A DNA stretch of 7,974 nt. Source: Acidobacteria bacterium UBA6911 (lineage in GTDB: Bacteria > Acidobacteriota > UBA6911). The notes under the pieces were generated by a model. It was not told the origin of the DNA, ran no database searches, and saw only the letters and a list, made by a program, of their open reading frames with translations. This document shows positions 6,112 to 7,974 of this stretch, in pieces (position 1 is the stretch's first letter; every line of letters begins with the position of its first letter). The DNA is taken from assembly GCA_002451015.1 (NCBI GenBank), contig DKBB01000311.1:39233-47206 (forward strand). The letters run 5' to 3'. Both the position numbers and the translations under genes were made by a program.

Positions 6112-6765
6112 TTATTTTAAAGACTCTTCAATCCATGAAAACCAGGAATCCATACCTTCCCCCGTCTTGGCGGAGACCGGAAAAACCTTGGCCGAAGGAT
6201 TCAGCCCCCCTATTATCTCGGGGAAACCATCCAAATTAAAATCAAAATATGGCAAAACGTCCGTCTTATTTACCAGAACCACATCCGCCTCGCTGAACAT
6301 TACAGGGTATTTATAGGGCTTGTCATCGCCTTCGGGAACACTCAGGATGACGGCATTTTTATGCGCACCCAGGTCAAAATCAGCCGTGCAGACGAGATTC
6401 CCGACATTTTCAATGAAGATCAGGTCGATGCCGTCCAGATCCAATGCGTTCAATGCTTTCTTGATCATTGGGGCGTCCAGATGGCACCCTCCGCCGGTAT
6501 TTATCCGAATCACCGGGATATTCTCCCGGGAGATTCTATCCGCATCGATGCAGGAAGCGACATTGCCTTCAATCACCGCGATCCGATATCGAGCTTTCAG
6601 CCGGCTGATTGACTGCAGAATCAGACTGGTCTTGCCCGATCCTGCCGATGACAGGACGTTGATCATCAGGATGTTGTGGCGATCCAGTAATTTCCGGTTT
6701 AGTCCCGCCTTCTCTTCGTTCGATGCCAGGATATTTTCTTTTACGGTTAAAATTTTGGGGCTCAT
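6112..6765 (-). CDS. hypB: Hydrogenase nickel-incorporation GTPase HypB
   Basis: 217 residues. HypB is a SIMIBI-class GTPase that dimerises around metal and, with HypA, delivers nickel to NiFe hydrogenase or similar enzymes. Visible motifs are the P-loop SSAGSGKT (39-46), IEGN (65-68), the metal-binding Cys-His pair in GGGCHLDA (C94, H95), IENVGNLVC (118-126, with C126 the third interface ligand), LSVPEGDDKP (141-150), the guanine-specificity NKTD (166-169) and SAKTGEG (198-204). The N-terminus lacks both the CxxCGC high-affinity nickel motif of E. coli HypB and any histidine-rich store, as in the minimal HypB of many bacteria. Two small deviations from the usual SSPGSGKT and EGD are alanine at 41 and asparagine at 68. 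The ATG directly follows the hypA stop codon (TAAATG), so translation is probably coupled; no strong ribosome binding site is seen. Confidence 0.95.
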   Translation of the reverse strand: MSPKILTVKENILASNEEKAGLNRKLLDRHNILMINVLSSAGSGKTSLILQSISRLKARYRIAVIEGNVASCIDADRISRENIPVIRINTGGGCHLDAPMIKKALNALDLDGIDLIFIENVGNLVCTADFDLGAHKNAVILSVPEGDDKPYKYPVMFSEADVVLVNKTDVLPYFDFNLDGFPEIIGGLNPSAKVFPVSAKTGEGMDSWFSWIEESLK

Positions 6766-7107
6766 TTATTCAATCTTCATGTCTTCGATATAGAGTTCCC
6801 GACCGCCGACAATCTCCACGCGTCTCCCTTCGCATTTTGGGCAGCGATAATCCCGTTTTTGCAAGGGAAACAGAATGTCACAGTCCCGGCAACGCAGTTG
6901 CCCCGGAACATGCGTGTATTGAATCCTGGCGCCGGCGGCAATGGTATCCTTGCTGAGAAACCCGAAAAAGAAGTTCACGGCGTCTTCCTCTACGCCCGTG
7001 TAGTCGCCGACGACCAGATGAATGCTGAGAATTTTGCGGGCCTTGGCCTTCTCAGCGTTATCAAGTGCAACGGACAAAAGGGATTGGACAATGCTCTGTT
7101 CATGCAT
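6766..7107 (-). CDS. hypA: Hydrogenase/nickel metallochaperone HypA
   Basis: 113 residues from the ATG at 7107. HypA binds nickel through its N-terminal Met-His-Glu and hands it, with HypB, to the target enzyme. The product starts MHEQSIVQSLL, the classic HypA N-terminus with nickel ligand H2, and contains the structural zinc site C73, C76 (CRDC) and C89, C92 (CPKC). It ends with the usual GGRELYIEDMKIE. The start was chosen because the free Met-His-Glu is needed for nickel binding. However, no Shine-Dalgarno precedes it, while the same frame continues upstream to an ATG at 7173 that has GGGGG 7 bases before it. First gene of the minus-strand operon hypA-hypB-iron-sulfur protein. No other hyp genes (C, D, E, F) and no hydrogenase are present in the window. 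Confidence 0.93.
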   Translation of the reverse strand: MHEQSIVQSLLSVALDNAEKAKARKILSIHLVVGDYTGVEEDAVNFFFGFLSKDTIAAGARIQYTHVPGQLRCRDCDILFPLQKRDYRCPKCEGRRVEIVGGRELYIEDMKIE

Positions 7108-7336
7108 GAACGAAATAGTGTTACTGTTAAAATAAAGTATGGATCCGGCAAACGGGGAAAGCCCTTTTGTCATTAAGCTGCCCCCGCGTTGCCTGTCCAT
7201 TAGGACACAGTCCGGATGTTTATTGTCAATAAAAAAACATTAAATTCAAATGCCGGGGGGTATTTACAAATAAATCCATTCCCCAAAACATACCAAACTC
7301 CCTTACAATAAATGAAAAATGAAAGGAGTCAAAACC
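7108..7336. other. Divergent intergenic region between hypA and the DinB gene
   Basis: This 229-base AT-rich spacer must hold promoters for both flanking genes. The hypA side has TTGACA as described. On the DinB side, TACAAT (7304-7309) is a good -10 but has no matching -35 at normal spacing, and TTTACA (7264-7269) is a -35 lacking a good -10. An activator-dependent start is possible. Confidence 0.4.
7196..7230 (-). promoter_or_regulatory. Candidate promoter of hypA, with short dyads
   Basis: On the minus strand a perfect -35, TTGACA (7229-7224), is followed after 19 bases by CCTAAT (7204-7199) as a possible -10. The -35 lies in a short palindrome, TATTGTCAATA on the + strand (7221-7231). 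Around the -10 are overlapping dyads GGAC-TGT-GTCC and GTCC-TAAT-GGAC. The start would leave a leader of about 85 bases before the hypA ATG at 7107. Confidence 0.35.
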
Positions 7337-7876
7337 ATGCGCTACTATGGACCCAAAGAACTGGCATTCGGCAACAGAACCGTCCGTAAAAACACTTTGA
7401 TAATTGCTCAGGAAATTCCCGAAGACAAATACGAATTCAAGCCGGTGCCTGAATATCGCAGCGTTGCCCAGTTACTGACCCATATCGCGTTCGCATACAG
7501 TTTCCAATATCAATTCCATGCCGTCGAACAACGTGGTTCTTTTGATGGATTCGATTTCCCCTCGTTTATGAAAAATATCATCGCCGAAGAAAGCCGGTCC
7601 CGAGACAAGGCGCAGATCATTGATCTTCTGAAAAATGAGGGCGAAAAATGGGCCGCCTGGGTCGAAGGACTTTCGGAGGACTTTCTTTCTCAAATAGTCG
7701 GAATGCCGAAAGATTCGACACCTGCGACAAAGAGTCGTTTTGAGATGATCCTGTCGGTCAAGGAGCATGAGATGCACCACCGGGGGCAACTGATGCTGAT
7801 CGAACGTCTCGTCGGTATCGTTCCCCACCTCACGCGAGAGAGAGAAGCCCGTATGGCACAGATGAACCAAAAATAG
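7337..7876 (+). CDS. DinB-family (four-helix-bundle, putative metal-binding) protein
   Basis: 179 residues, cytoplasmic. The DinB/YfiT-like fold is a four-helix bundle with a three-histidine metal site. Here the ligands are probably H49 (LLTHIAF) and H144 and H148 in KEHEMHHRGQL (142-152), which is the characteristic HxxxHRGQ signature. Length is typical for the family. Members include bacillithiol or mycothiol transferases and many proteins of unknown role, often linked to stress; nothing here identifies a substrate. AGGAG (7324-7328) sits 8 bases before the ATG at 7337. An in-frame ATG at 7319, which would place this ribosome binding site inside the gene, was rejected. It is transcribed divergently from hypA and followed by the second copy of the palindromic repeat. 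Confidence 0.9.
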   Translation: MRYYGPKELAFGNRTVRKNTLIIAQEIPEDKYEFKPVPEYRSVAQLLTHIAFAYSFQYQFHAVEQRGSFDGFDFPSFMKNIIAEESRSRDKAQIIDLLKNEGEKWAAWVEGLSEDFLSQIVGMPKDSTPATKSRFEMILSVKEHEMHHRGQLMLIERLVGIVPHLTREREARMAQMNQK

Positions 7877-7947
7877 TTGCCATTAAAATTCTCAGGTTGT
7901 ACTGAAAAAGTTCCGCATAAATATGAATATGCAATTTCATGCAGCCT

Positions 7948-7974
7948 ATTGAGTGAAGAACTCCGACCGTAGGT
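7948..7974. repeat. Palindromic repeat, copy 2 (cut by window end)
   Basis: Matches 308-334 at 26 of 27 positions and starts 71 bases after the DinB stop. Only the left arm (GAAGAACTCCGACC), the GTA loop and the first bases of the right arm are inside the window. The bases before it (7877-7947) hold no gene or clear terminator, so this hairpin may form the 3' end of the DinB transcript. Confidence 0.6.

Noticed and set aside
7319..7336. ATG at 7319 as start of the DinB gene
   Set aside because: It lies before the AGGAG at 7324-7328, which is well placed for the ATG at 7337; family proteins begin near the latter.

Overview
The window reads as chromosomal DNA of a strictly or largely anaerobic bacterium. 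The best guess is a Desulfobacterota/Syntrophia-type (former deltaproteobacterial) organism. This rests on gene content only: a diiron flavoprotein fused to rubredoxin, nickel-insertion factors HypA and HypB, a cysteine-rich iron-sulfur protein and a CstA-type transporter. No rRNA or other phylogenetic marker is present, so the lineage is an inference.

Left part, 1-2280, all + strand. It opens with the last codons of an M16 (insulinase-like) zinc peptidase. A structured 257-base intergenic region follows, holding one copy of a dispersed palindromic repeat and a 38-base nested palindrome. Next come a 63-residue membrane protein and a flavodiiron protein (FprA/FlRd type) with an intact diiron site and a C-terminal rubredoxin domain. 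A 13-bp hairpin lies downstream.

Middle part, 2281-4975. A CstA-family transporter (peptide or pyruvate uptake in known members) ends at a strong intrinsic terminator. A MerR-family regulator follows, with its own promoter-like sequence and an overlapping dyad. The 253 bases between the regulator and the next, convergent gene hold no convincing gene, only a candidate minus-strand terminator.

Right part. A compact minus-strand cluster reads hypA, hypB, then a 369-residue protein combining a probable winged helix, a dense cysteine cluster and two 4Fe-4S motifs. HypA and HypB deliver nickel to NiFe hydrogenases and some other nickel enzymes, but no hydrogenase and no other hyp gene lies in the window. 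The third gene is therefore the most interesting functional unknown here. A DinB-fold protein is transcribed divergently, and the window ends inside a second copy of the palindromic repeat.

Most of the genes fit defence against oxidative or nitrosative stress and metal or redox cofactor handling in an anaerobe. No mobile element, CRISPR array, tRNA or rRNA was found.
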